DNA of 15,091 bases. It comes from Eubacteriales Family XIII. Incertae Sedis bacterium (lineage in GTDB: Bacteria > Bacillota > Clostridia > Peptostreptococcales > Anaerovoracaceae). Location: NCBI GenBank assembly GCA_031287295.1, contig JAITTH010000164.1, forward strand, positions 1 through 15,091, given 5' to 3'. Position numbers and translations under genes: made by a program. Position 1 is the stretch's first letter; every line of letters begins with the position of its first letter. This document shows, in pieces, positions 1-6,590 of this stretch. The notes beneath the pieces were generated by a model. That model was not told the DNA's origin. It saw only the letters and a list, made by a program, of their open reading frames with translations, and did not search any database.

Positions 1-20
1 TTATGCAGAATTTTCTAAGT

Positions 21-437
21 TCACTTGCCGTAGGTCGCGACAATGTCGCGGGCAAATTCTCCTGCTCTTTTCAAGTCGGTGGCATTCGGTCTTCCCTTGT
101 GCAGAATCGAGAAGGCACCTCTGCAATGAAATTCTGCACCTGCGACCGGAATCGCTTTTTCATCAAGTACGGATTTGATGTGCGGGAAGGCGGATTTGAC
201 AACCGCAGTTGTGCTGAAAACCGCAACGATTTTGACGTTTGGCAGATTTCGAATAAATGTTTTGAGTGCCTCATCTATTCCAAACCCATAGACCGCTCCG
301 CCCAAAAACAAGACATCGGTATCCGCACCAACAGCCTCAGTGATGGGCTTGGGAGTCAAGTCGAGAGCATCGGCAATCGCATCGGCGACCTTTTTTGTGT
401 TGCCCGACTTTGATAAGTATCGTATTTCTATATTCAT
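21..437 (-). CDS. Small flavodoxin-family protein
   Basis: This 138-residue protein has a flavodoxin fold signature. Near the N-terminus the strand-loop IEIRYLSKSGNTKKVADAIA contains the S-x-S-G-N-T phosphate-binding loop (about residues 9-14) that holds the FMN phosphate. A second segment, FLGGAVYGFGID (about residues 44-55), resembles the loop that packs against the isoalloxazine ring. The length matches short-chain flavodoxins. Such proteins are cytoplasmic one- or two-electron carriers; the redox partner cannot be told from the window. The ATG at 437 is preceded by GGGAGGAAAG, a good ribosome binding site. It lies 76 bases downstream of the HPt gene on the same strand and may share its transcript, although a weak hairpin lies between them. 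The family call is well supported; the physiological role is unknown. Confidence 0.85.
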   Translation of the reverse strand: MNIEIRYLSKSGNTKKVADAIADALDLTPKPITEAVGADTDVLFLGGAVYGFGIDEALKTFIRNLPNVKIVAVFSTTAVVKSAFPHIKSVLDEKAIPVAGAEFHCRGAFSILHKGRPNATDLKRAGEFARDIVATYGK

Positions 438-479
438 GACTTTCCTCCCACTACGAAAACAAATCGATTTTTAAAACCG

Positions 480-510
480 AAAAATAACTCGTTCATTCTC
501 GAAATGAAAC
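480..510 (-). terminator. Weak hairpin after HPt gene, possible terminator
   Basis: Read on the minus strand, three bases after the HPt stop codon, GTTTCATT (510-503) can pair with AATGAAC (497-491) with one bulged T. A GAG and then the T-rich TTATTTTT (487-480) follow. The stem is short and AT-rich, so it may attenuate rather than fully stop transcription into the flavodoxin gene. Seen by eye only. Confidence 0.3.
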
Positions 511-513
511 AGC

Positions 514-855
514 TTATGCGAGATATTCTTGAATCGCCGATATGGTCTCTTTAAAATATTGTTTGAACAGTTCTACTTGCTCCTGATTCGGCGCACTTCC
601 TTCGCGTAATTGGTCCATAAGATCCTGACTCGCCTTATAAAAAGCATCCAACGACAAATTTCCGGCGACCCCTTTTGCGATATGCACGATCCCTCCTGCA
701 CTTTCGTAATCCTTAACTTGCAGTGCATGTTCAAATTCGAGCATATCAAAACTGCTTTCGAACTTCTCCAGCAACTTGTGGTAAAGATTGATGTTCCCGC
801 CTAAGCGTGCAAGCGCAGAATCCAAATCAATATATTTTTTATCTAAATTACCCAT
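514..855 (-). CDS. Stand-alone HPt (histidine phosphotransfer) protein
   Basis: This 113-residue, helix-rich protein carries the HPt signature H-x-x-K-G-x-x-x-N-L: His58, Lys61, Gly62, Asn66 and Leu67 (segment HIAKGVAGNLSLD). His58 is the predicted phosphorylated residue. HPt proteins relay phosphate between the receiver of a hybrid histidine kinase and the receiver of a final response regulator. The small size and lack of any other domain mark it as a free cytoplasmic HPt module. The ATG at 855 has AAAGG six bases upstream. No kinase or receiver gene lies beside it; the nearest is the hybrid kinase more than 12 kb away at the other end of the window, which already has its own HPt domain. The partner is therefore unknown. 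The flavodoxin gene follows on the same strand. Confidence 0.85.
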   Translation of the reverse strand: MGNLDKKYIDLDSALARLGGNINLYHKLLEKFESSFDMLEFEHALQVKDYESAGGIVHIAKGVAGNLSLDAFYKASQDLMDQLREGSAPNQEQVELFKQYFKETISAIQEYLA

Positions 856-896
856 TTGCGAACCTTTCTTTCGAATCCTTGTATATCCATTCTATG

Positions 897-925
897 CTTA
901 TACTTAAAATGTCGAGTGAGGTGAA
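897..925 (-). promoter_or_regulatory. Possible promoter of HPt gene
   Basis: On the minus strand TTCACC (925-920) and TATAAG (902-897) are separated by 17 bases and lie about 40 bases upstream of the HPt start codon. The match to sigma-A boxes is moderate, so this is only a candidate. Confidence 0.3.
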
Positions 926-952
926 TTGGCAAAGTCATTTCTGGTTGTTTTT

Positions 953-981
953 TTGATAAACCAATAAGTTATAATTATTAT
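953..981 (+). promoter_or_regulatory. Probable sigma-A promoter of the isochorismatase-like gene
   Basis: TTGATA (953-958) and TATTAT (976-981) are separated by 17 bases, giving a good vegetative-type promoter in a very AT-rich stretch (about 951-992). The predicted transcript starts near 988 and has a leader of roughly 93 bases. Overlapping alternative TATAAT boxes exist at 970-975 and 981-986, so the exact -10 is uncertain. Confidence 0.5.
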
Positions 982-1080
982 ATAATATTTATGAAAGAGT
1001 GACATAGAATTATTTACCAATTATTGATCGATATGCGCAAAACAGCGTTCGAGCAATTCCCTTTAGCTTAGGAGGCAAAA

Positions 1081-1632
1081 ATGTCCAAAAGAATTAAAAA
1101 AAATGATACCATCCTTGTTCTGATTGACTTCCAGGAACGTCTTGTTCCGGCAATGGACGACAAAGAAAATACCCTTACTGCAGCGTCAAATATTTTAAAA
1201 GGGTTTGAGATTCTTGGTCTTCCCTATCTCGTCACCCAACAGTACACAAAAGGGCTCGGCGAATCTGTTGCGGAAATACGGAATGCTGCAACGTCCTTTA
1301 CGCATATTGAAAAAGAAAGCTTTAGTGCAATGGCAGAACCATCCTTTGTAAAAGCACTCGCAGACAGTGGCCGAAAAAATGTCGTGATCGGAGGCATTGA
1401 GGCACATGTATGTGTGTTGCAGACCGGTCTTGACCTCTTGGATGCGGGTTATCAAGTATTTCTCGTGACTGACGCCATCACATCCAGAAAAAAACAAAGC
1501 AAGAAAGTGGCAATCAATCGCGCAATACAAGAGGGAATCGTTCCCGTCAATGTTGAATCTGTTCTGTTTGAACTTCTTGACAATGACAGCAAATCGGAAC
1601 AGTTCCGAGCAATCTCCAAAACCATCAAATAA
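1081..1632 (+). CDS. Isochorismatase-family cysteine hydrolase
   Basis: This 183-residue protein has the full catalytic triad of the isochorismatase-like (cysteine hydrolase) family: Asp16 in VLIDFQERL, Lys78 in HIEKESFSAM, and the nucleophile Cys111 in IGGIEAHVCVLQT. The Gly-Ile-Glu before the cysteine corresponds to the usual cis-peptide region, and LVTDAITSR (about residues 128-136) is the typical strand after the active site. Family members hydrolyse isochorismate, nicotinamide, carbamoyl-sarcosine or related amides and ureides; the substrate cannot be deduced here. The IDFQERL form resembles YcaC-like hydrolases of unknown substrate. The protein is cytoplasmic, with no signal peptide. 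AGGAGG at 1070-1075 is ideally spaced before the ATG. It appears to be a single-gene transcript with its own promoter and is not functionally tied to its neighbours. Family call strong, function open. Confidence 0.88.
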   Translation: MSKRIKKNDTILVLIDFQERLVPAMDDKENTLTAASNILKGFEILGLPYLVTQQYTKGLGESVAEIRNAATSFTHIEKESFSAMAEPSFVKALADSGRKNVVIGGIEAHVCVLQTGLDLLDAGYQVFLVTDAITSRKKQSKKVAINRAIQEGIVPVNVESVLFELLDNDSKSEQFRAISKTIK

Positions 1633-1664
1633 AAATCTCCCCACTGTCGATTTACGCTGTATAT

Positions 1665-1711
1665 ACCGCCAAGAACTGTTTCTATGATCTTATAGGACAT
1701 TCTATGGCGGT
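1665..1711. repeat. Inverted repeat downstream of hydrolase gene
   Basis: ACCGCCA (1665-1671) is matched by TGGCGGT (1705-1711), a 7 bp GC-rich inverted repeat around a 33-base loop, followed by TTGTTTG. It could close a stem after the hydrolase transcript, but the long loop and poor T-tract make a terminator role uncertain. Confidence 0.25.
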
Positions 1712-1776
1712 TGTTTGTATTCGAATGGATTCTCTCAGGAAATTTCCTCTTTCACAATGAAATGCCAAATAGATAC

Positions 1777-1806
1777 TTGCAGAAGAAAGTAAAGTTGTGA
1801 TATATT
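1777..1806 (+). promoter_or_regulatory. Probable extended -10 promoter of the thioester adhesin gene
   Basis: TTGCAG (1777-1782) and TATATT (1801-1806) are 18 bases apart, and the -10 is preceded by TGA (1798-1800), forming the extended -10 motif TG-n-TATATT. The transcript should begin near 1813, leaving a leader of about 105 bases. The start point would fall inside the palindrome at 1808-1825. Confidence 0.5.
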
Positions 1807-1807
1807 G

Positions 1808-1825
1808 TGAACGAACGTTAGTTAA
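1808..1825. promoter_or_regulatory. Palindromic operator-like site at the adhesin promoter
   Basis: TGAACGAACGTTAGTTAA is an 18 bp palindrome with two mismatched pairs; its core GAACGTT...-type symmetry is centred between 1816 and 1817. It begins two bases after the predicted -10 box and covers the expected transcription start, the classic position for a repressor site. Size and symmetry resemble TetR-family operators, and a TetR gene lies downstream at 3694, but that pairing is inference. Confidence 0.4.
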
Positions 1826-1875
1826 TGTATTTGTCTTTTCTTCTTGTTCTACCCTCTTGTTGAAACAGAATGCAC

Positions 1876-1901
1876 TTCGGGGATTTCACAAATCCCCTGA
1901 A
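1876..1901 (+). promoter_or_regulatory. Leader hairpin just upstream of the adhesin ribosome binding site
   Basis: GGGGATTT (1879-1886) pairs perfectly with AAATCCCC (1890-1897) around a CAC loop. Three more pairs (1876-1878 with 1899-1901) extend the stem past a single bulged T at 1898. The stem ends four bases before the Shine-Dalgarno GGAGGT (1906-1911), which stays single-stranded. It could stabilise the mRNA or present the ribosome site; a regulator-binding role is possible. Confidence 0.45.
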
Positions 1902-1917
1902 AATTGGAGGTAAAAAA

Positions 1918-3567
1918 ATGAAATTGCTCTCTGCAAAGCGAGGTTATCCCCTCATGAAAATTTATGCTTGCGCTCTTATTGCAAGCCTCATACTTACAGC
2001 AACAATGATCTTTCCGACCCAATCGTATGCAGCAACGAACGATTGGGTTTCCGCAGGAGTTCCGTCTGCACTCGCCCCAACCTATGGCAACTTTCATCAC
2101 GAAGGCATCGCAAACCTGCCTCAGGCGTTTTCGGACTATGCAAAAGCAGCACCAAATCCATGCTACTATTCAACGCTCGATTACCATACGATCTATTGTA
2201 TCGAAATTGCTCGACATGCTTACATGCAAAATCCGGACGAATCCTCGTCGCCACCATCAAATTTCAGCGATGTTAGGAAGCAGAAACTGCTAACCTACGT
2301 CCTTTTGAATGGACAACAAATCTGGGGAACGGACGAGGAAAGCGTCAAACGACAGACGGCAACCCAGTTAGCCGTATGGCTCATCGCCGAAGATTTATTG
2401 ACAGATGATGCCGCACTCGACGCGGTACTCTTTCCGGAGACCGGCGACTTTGCCAATACAGCAGCTTTTGCACCGACGCTTGAGGTTGGAAGAATAGGCC
2501 GCGCCTTGCTCAAAGATGCAACAGACTTTGTTGATTCCGGCGGGGATTTTGCCGATCATCTCTCAAAAGGAATATTCCCTTCGTTCTTTGCCAAAACGGA
2601 AGCCGATGCACAAAAGTTTCCGCTACAGTTAGACCTCAACGGGTTTCACTTTACGGAAATTGAAGACACAAACGGCGTGTTTGGGCTAGATTGGACCACG
2701 AACACTTTGAAATCCGTGGATCTTGCCGGGTTTCACATTTCTCCTTTCGACAACACAATGCGCATTACGGGTTATCCGACACAAACTGAAACACTTCTTA
2801 AGTTTGAAGGTCCGTACAACGGCTACGAAGTGCGCTACTTAGAGTCACAGATCACAAATCCCACTACGGGTGAGAACTATCAACGCATGGCTCGATTGGC
2901 ACGCGTTGACGGCAATACACCCTTGTTTCTCAAAGTGGTAATTCCCGATATGCTTAAGTTGACGAAGCATGTTGCAAACGGAGGAGATGAGAACAAAGAG
3001 TTCTCTTTTACGGCGACATTCACAGATGCGCAGAATGTAAATATCGCAGGTGTACTCTTGAATGGCACAGCTTTCCAAAACGGTGGCACGTTCACGCTAA
3101 AACATGGTGAATCTGCAATATTTACAGGTATACCATCCGGAACCACCTATCAAATCGTAGAAAGTGCTTATGACGCTGAAGGTTATACGTCTGATAAAGC
3201 AAACGGTACAGTTTCCGGCATAACAGACGATACCGGTTTTGTTGCAATCGATTACGTCAACACCTATACGCCGCCGGGGGGAACAACGCCCCCAGGAGGA
3301 ACAACACCTCCCGGAATAACCCCACCGGGCACAACGAATCCTCCCGTAGATCCTCCGGGAAAAGGTTCCACGGTAAAACATGGAAAGAATCCGAATACGG
3401 GTGATGATTTCTCACGGGATGCACTGTTTATCGTCTTGATTGTCGCTTGTTGTGCGCTCATCGCAGCAGGTTTTGGGCTTCGGAAGCACCAAAAAAAATT
3501 GAAAGATCTGAATGAAAACCTTTCCGAGCAGGAACCTTATTTGGAAAATACACCCGACTCTCAATAA
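1918..3567 (+). CDS. Thioester (TQXA) surface adhesin with isopeptide domain and NPNTG sorting signal
   Basis: This 549-residue secreted, wall-anchored protein begins at the ATG with GGAGGT spaced six bases upstream; an in-frame ATG at 1870 lacks such a site and would place the leader hairpin inside the coding sequence. Residues 1-38 form a signal peptide ending SYA. A thioester domain follows: Cys94 in YCIE and Gln150 in TQLAVW are the pair expected to form a Cys-Gln thioester, which in known Gram-positive adhesins binds host surfaces covalently. Residues about 345-450 resemble a Spy0128/FctA-type pilin domain (KLTKHV, FTLKHGESAIFTGIPSG, IVES, DYVNTY); by analogy Lys350 and Asn448 could form an isopeptide bond assisted by Glu415. 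A Pro/Gly/Thr stalk (451-481) leads to NPNTG (491-495), a hydrophobic segment (about 502-520) and RKHQKK. The tail after the membrane segment is about 29 residues, longer than usual. No sortase gene is in the window. Role in adhesion is inferred from the domains. Confidence 0.9.
   Translation: MKLLSAKRGYPLMKIYACALIASLILTATMIFPTQSYAATNDWVSAGVPSALAPTYGNFHHEGIANLPQAFSDYAKAAPNPCYYSTLDYHTIYCIEIARHAYMQNPDESSSPPSNFSDVRKQKLLTYVLLNGQQIWGTDEESVKRQTATQLAVWLIAEDLLTDDAALDAVLFPETGDFANTAAFAPTLEVGRIGRALLKDATDFVDSGGDFADHLSKGIFPSFFAKTEADAQKFPLQLDLNGFHFTEIEDTNGVFGLDWTTNTLKSVDLAGFHISPFDNTMRITGYPTQTETLLKFEGPYNGYEVRYLESQITNPTTGENYQRMARLARVDGNTPLFLKVVIPDMLKLTKHVANGGDENKEFSFTATFTDAQNVNIAGVLLNGTAFQNGGTFTLKHGESAIFTGIPSGTTYQIVESAYDAEGYTSDKANGTVSGITDDTGFVAIDYVNTYTPPGGTTPPGGTTPPGITPPGTTNPPVDPPGKGSTVKHGKNPNTGDDFSRDALFIVLIVACCALIAAGFGLRKHQKKLKDLNENLSEQEPYLENTPDSQ
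3271..3360 (+). repeat. Coding repeat for Pro-Gly-Thr stalk
   Basis: Within the adhesin gene, two near-identical 18-base units (3271-3288 and 3289-3306, each PPGGTT) are followed by two shortened 15-base units (PPGIT, PPGTT) and a degenerate Pro-rich end. It encodes an extended, wall-spanning linker. Such in-frame repeats can vary in copy number between strains. Confidence 0.75.
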
Positions 3568-3594
3568 AGATTCAATCAACTTCTAAAAGATCAT

Positions 3595-3620
3595 ACGAGG
3601 CGCGTGAAAACGCGCCTCGT
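3595..3620 (+). terminator. Strong hairpin after the adhesin gene
   Basis: A perfect 11 bp stem, ACGAGGCGCGT (3595-3605) with ACGCGCCTCGT (3610-3620), is closed by a GAAA (GNRA-type) tetraloop. It starts 27 bases after the adhesin stop codon. The following bases are GCAATTTCGG, so the T-tract is weak. It most likely terminates or protects the 3' end of the adhesin mRNA and insulates the TetR gene. Confidence 0.7.
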
Positions 3621-3636
3621 GCAATTTCGGAAAATG

Positions 3637-3655
3637 TGTTATATTTACAATAACA
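3637..3655 (+). promoter_or_regulatory. Candidate TetR promoter with overlapping operator
   Basis: TG-T-TATATT (3637-3645) forms an extended -10 box about 50 bases before the TetR start; no clear -35 is seen, and its expected place overlaps the terminator stem. The same bases form the inverted repeat TGTTAT-N7-ATAACA (3637-3655), so a dimeric repressor bound there would block the promoter. This fits autoregulation by the TetR protein encoded next, but it is inference from symmetry. Confidence 0.4.
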
Positions 3656-3693
3656 AGAAACCTCTATTAATTATTCTTTAGGAATAGGCTCAT

Positions 3694-4293
3694 ATGCAAA
3701 ACGAAAATCCAACTACACAAAAGAAAATTTTTGATGCTTCCGTCAAGTTATTTTCTGATCTCGGTTTCGCCCGCGTGTCCATGCGCGATATTGCAAAAAG
3801 TGTCGGTATTTCTGTCGCTGCCATTTACAATCACTTCCCATCAAAAGATAGCCTCTTAGATGCCATGTACGACTTTTTCAACAAGCAGCGAGAACTCTAT
3901 CTGCCGGATACAGAGGCAGCTCTTGCACTTTGTGAGACAGCACCGCTCCCGGAATTGTTTTCGAAATTTGTCTTTTACTATGAAGAAGGTACGCGGGAAA
4001 CCCTGGATCGCATCGTTGCGATTGCGATAGGCGAATCACGTTCAGACAAACGCAGCGCAGACTTTATCAACAAGTGTCTCCTCCAACTACCGGATTCCAT
4101 CGTCATTCCGGTTCTCCAACGACTCATCGACATAGGACGCATTGAACCGCTTGATTTAGAGGGGATACGTATCTTGTTTGCCAACTATACATATGCAGCT
4201 GCCGTACGCAATTATTCTCTGATTCCTATTGGCTTTTCCGATTGGACAAAAGGCTTACAGACGCTTTTGTCTCTCGTCAAACCTAAAAAATAG
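3694..4293 (+). CDS. TetR/AcrR-family transcriptional regulator
   Basis: This 199-residue protein has the family's N-terminal DNA-binding domain: helix 1 KKIFDASVKLFSDLGFARVS, then a helix-turn-helix RDIAKSVGISVAAIYNHF (about residues 31-48) and SKDSLLDAM. The remaining 140 residues are the variable ligand-binding and dimerisation region, with no recognisable ligand signature. Length is typical. It acts as a cytoplasmic dimer that usually represses until a small molecule binds. The ATG is preceded by AGGAATAGG. Its position 139 bases ahead of the three-gene ABC unit on the same strand suggests that it controls that unit and its own promoter (inverted repeat at 3637-3655). Control of the adhesin upstream is also possible. 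Family call is secure; target genes are inferred. Confidence 0.92.
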   Translation: MQNENPTTQKKIFDASVKLFSDLGFARVSMRDIAKSVGISVAAIYNHFPSKDSLLDAMYDFFNKQRELYLPDTEAALALCETAPLPELFSKFVFYYEEGTRETLDRIVAIAIGESRSDKRSADFINKCLLQLPDSIVIPVLQRLIDIGRIEPLDLEGIRILFANYTYAAAVRNYSLIPIGFSDWTKGLQTLLSLVKPKK

Positions 4294-4432
4294 CCTCAAC
4301 TTTCTAACTTATCCTATGATTCATCTCGCCCCACGTGTATACTAAGGGTAATAAATGAAATTTGTAAATGATTATATGTTGGTAGGATGTTGTTAAGATT
4401 GTCATGCGAATACCCCTACCCTAAAGGAAAGG
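4294..4432 (+). other. Intergenic region between TetR gene and ABC unit
   Basis: This 139-base gap is AT-rich in its second half. TATACT at 4338-4343, directly preceded by TG, is the best -10 candidate, but no acceptable -35 stands at the right distance. A short symmetric ATTTGTAAAT lies at 4360-4369. No terminator hairpin was found after the TetR gene, so read-through into the ABC unit is possible. Confidence 0.3.
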
Positions 4433-5194
4433 GTGTCTGTTTTGGACACAATGATATATACAGAGGCTTTACGCAAGGTCTACGTTATTGGAAAAGAAAA
4501 AGTTGTAGCCCTTGCGAATATCAACCTGCAGATTGCTCAGGGAGAGGTTTGTTGCATTGTCGGACAGAGCGGCAGTGGCAAATCCACCTTGCTCAACATG
4601 CTTGCAGGTCTTGAAAAGCCGACACGTGGCATTGTCGAAATCGCCGGAGAAAACATCACGACGATGAGCGAAAATACGCTCGCAAATTTTCGTAGGCAAA
4701 ATCTCGGATTCATTTTTCAGAGTTACAATTTATTGCCGCAGCTTACAGCGGTAGAAAATGTCGCGCTCCCGCTGATGATCTCCGGAAGACCAAAGAGAGA
4801 ACGCCTTCATCGTGCAAAGAAGGTGCTTTCCCAGATGGGCGTAGAGAGCCGTGCAACACACAAACCATCTGAGATGAGTGGCGGGCAACAACAACGTGTT
4901 GGCATTGCTCGCGCATTCGTAACAAAACCCAAGGTCATCTTTGCCGATGAGCCCACCGGAAATTTAGACACACACACAACCAAGCAGGTGCTCATGGCTA
5001 TGCTCGCTCGCGTGAAAAAGCATGGAACAACTTTTGTCATGGTCACGCACGAGCCAAAACTTGCGGCCTGTGGAAATCGAATCATCACCCTTCTCGACGG
5101 GAAAGTCATTGAAAACAAAATCCAAACGGAAACGGAAATCGAAGAAAACAGAAGAATTTTATTTTCAGAAACATCAGAAACAGGAGAATTTTAA
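4433..5194 (+). CDS. ABC transporter ATP-binding protein (MacB/LolD type)
   Basis: This 253-residue cytoplasmic ATPase has every motif of an active subunit: Walker A GQSGSGKS (44-51), Q-loop Gln96 in FQSYNLLPQLTAVENVALPL, signature MSGGQQQR (148-155), Walker B VIFADEP with catalytic Glu173, D-loop GNLD, and switch His206. The Q-loop sequence places it in the MacB/LolD/FtsE-like class that drives mechanotransmission or export through FtsX-type permeases. The start is GTG, with AAAGGA five bases upstream; a later ATG at codon 7 has no ribosome site. The C-terminus carries an unusual charged, Glu-rich tail of about 30 residues after the ATPase core. Only one base separates its stop codon from the next ATG, indicating coupled translation with the exported Ig-like protein and the permease. 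Confidence 0.93.
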   Translation: MSVLDTMIYTEALRKVYVIGKEKVVALANINLQIAQGEVCCIVGQSGSGKSTLLNMLAGLEKPTRGIVEIAGENITTMSENTLANFRRQNLGFIFQSYNLLPQLTAVENVALPLMISGRPKRERLHRAKKVLSQMGVESRATHKPSEMSGGQQQRVGIARAFVTKPKVIFADEPTGNLDTHTTKQVLMAMLARVKKHGTTFVMVTHEPKLAACGNRIITLLDGKVIENKIQTETEIEENRRILFSETSETGEF

Positions 5195-5195
5195 A

Positions 5196-6587
5196 ATGCG
5201 GAAACGGATTCATAAAATTGGGACGATTCTTGTGGCGTTTAGCCTTGTGCTCATGCTTTCCTCTGGGCATATACAGCCGGTGCACGCGGCCGATCAGGGA
5301 CTCGTAATTACAGGTTACGAAATCTATAAAGGCGATACTACATCAGGTTCGCCTTATACGGGAGCGATTCAAAAAGGAGACAAGATTAGCCTTGTGCTGC
5401 ATGTCTCTGATGATCGCATCACTTCTGCGGCAAGGGCAACCGCACGCACGAACTCCGCGTCTTTTTCGACACAAAGCGTTTCAACGCCCATCTCGAGCCC
5501 TGCTGCCTTTGATTTGACCTTCCCCGGTCTAACGTACTCCGGAACCGGAAATTCCTTCAAATGCGACATCTCTTACATCACACCAAACAAACCAACTGCA
5601 GTGGAACGTTTATCCCTAGACATAAGCCAATGCGTTGAATATGTTGCCCCACCCGCACCGGATCCGGCGCCTGCTCCCTCTACGCCGGACGTAAATCCCG
5701 GTGTCAGCAAAACGACGAGCTTTGTTTTAAAGTCCTCAAGTTATGGAACAGAATCGGTCTATGCAGGCACGAGCTTTACGCTTTCGGCAACGCTACTCGC
5801 AACAAACGGACAAAACAACGTTGAAAACGTGACGATTACAATTCTTCCTCCAAAAGAGATTTCATTGCAAGACGGCGCGAGCTTACAATACATTGGAACT
5901 GTGGGACCCGGGCAGAACATTCCGATCACGTACAGCCTATCCCCAGGCATTGATACGGCGGAAGGAAGCTATTCGGTTCAACTGTCCATCAGTGGCGTAA
6001 ACGCCATTAGCGGTGAACCCATTTCCGCACAAGCTGAAGTTGCCGTGCCCATATTGCAACCGGAACGATTCAGCGTATTCAGTGCACAATTGCCGGAATT
6101 CTTGACGGCAGGTTTCGATGACGGATCGGGCTATGGATCCATTACACTCGTCAATCAGGGACGCGGAACCATAAGCAATGTCTCTGCCGAGATCATCGGC
6201 GATGGGCTCACGAACAGCGAAGGCAAACAATATGTCGGACATATTGCAGGTGGAGAACAAAAGACCGTCGATTTCACGATTATGGCAGACGAGCCTGGAG
6301 AGCAAAAAGGGAAAGTACGCATTACCTACGAAAATATTCGTGGCGAGCAAAAGGAGCTCTTCTACGAGTTCGTCGTGCAAGTTGAAGAAGGCATGGACGG
6401 TGGAGAGTTTACGGGGGAAGAAATCTTCCCCGAAGAGACACAGAGCAACGGAAAGATTCCGGTCTGGGTATGGATTCTCATTGGTCTTGCCGTGGCAACT
6501 GCTGCGTTTTTCACCATCCGCATCATCCGCAAGAAACGTGCCGCAGCAAAAATAGAAGATGAAAGTTTTGATCTGGAGGATGAATAG
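5196..6587 (+). CDS. Membrane-anchored exported protein with Ig-like (CARDB/COG1361-like) repeats
   Basis: This 463-residue protein starts at the ATG one base after the ATPase stop, with AGGAG at 5182-5186. Residues 1-31 form a signal peptide ending VHA. About residues 33-148 make a first beta-rich domain with two cysteines (Cys123, Cys146) that could pair. A Pro/Ala linker (150-168) follows, then two Ig-like beta-sandwich domains (about 173-287 and 290-398) with features of CARDB/NEW3-type repeats, such as TLVNQGRGTISNVSAEI and GGEQKTVDFTI. An acidic linker, a membrane helix (about 421-444), a basic stop (RKKR) and an acidic 15-residue tail end the protein. The predicted topology is outside, with one anchor. 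It sits where MacA-type adaptors sit in MacB operons but has no recognisable biotinyl-lipoyl hairpin. It probably works with the permease as an extracytoplasmic partner; the exact role is unknown. Confidence 0.8.
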   Translation: MRKRIHKIGTILVAFSLVLMLSSGHIQPVHAADQGLVITGYEIYKGDTTSGSPYTGAIQKGDKISLVLHVSDDRITSAARATARTNSASFSTQSVSTPISSPAAFDLTFPGLTYSGTGNSFKCDISYITPNKPTAVERLSLDISQCVEYVAPPAPDPAPAPSTPDVNPGVSKTTSFVLKSSSYGTESVYAGTSFTLSATLLATNGQNNVENVTITILPPKEISLQDGASLQYIGTVGPGQNIPITYSLSPGIDTAEGSYSVQLSISGVNAISGEPISAQAEVAVPILQPERFSVFSAQLPEFLTAGFDDGSGYGSITLVNQGRGTISNVSAEIIGDGLTNSEGKQYVGHIAGGEQKTVDFTIMADEPGEQKGKVRITYENIRGEQKELFYEFVVQVEEGMDGGEFTGEEIFPEETQSNGKIPVWVWILIGLAVATAAFFTIRIIRKKRAAAKIEDESFDLEDE

Positions 6588-6590
6588 AGT

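Noticed and set aside
3..413. A 136-codon plus-strand open frame at the left edge
   Set aside because: It is fully antisense to the flavodoxin gene, whose motifs and ribosome site are clear; the translation is Cys/Arg/Asn-rich and unlike a real protein.
1195..1644. A 149-codon minus-strand open frame
   Set aside because: It lies opposite the isochorismatase-like gene with its complete catalytic triad and lacks a start signal.
3271..3360. Short repeated units that might suggest a CRISPR or mobile-element repeat
   Set aside because: They are in-frame codons for the PPGGTT-type stalk of the adhesin, without spacers or flanking genes of such systems.
5022..5195. Longer N-terminus for the Ig-like exported protein starting at 5022
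   Set aside because: It would overlap the ATPase gene by over 170 bases and bury the signal peptide; the ATG at 5196 has AGGAG upstream and begins a proper signal sequence.
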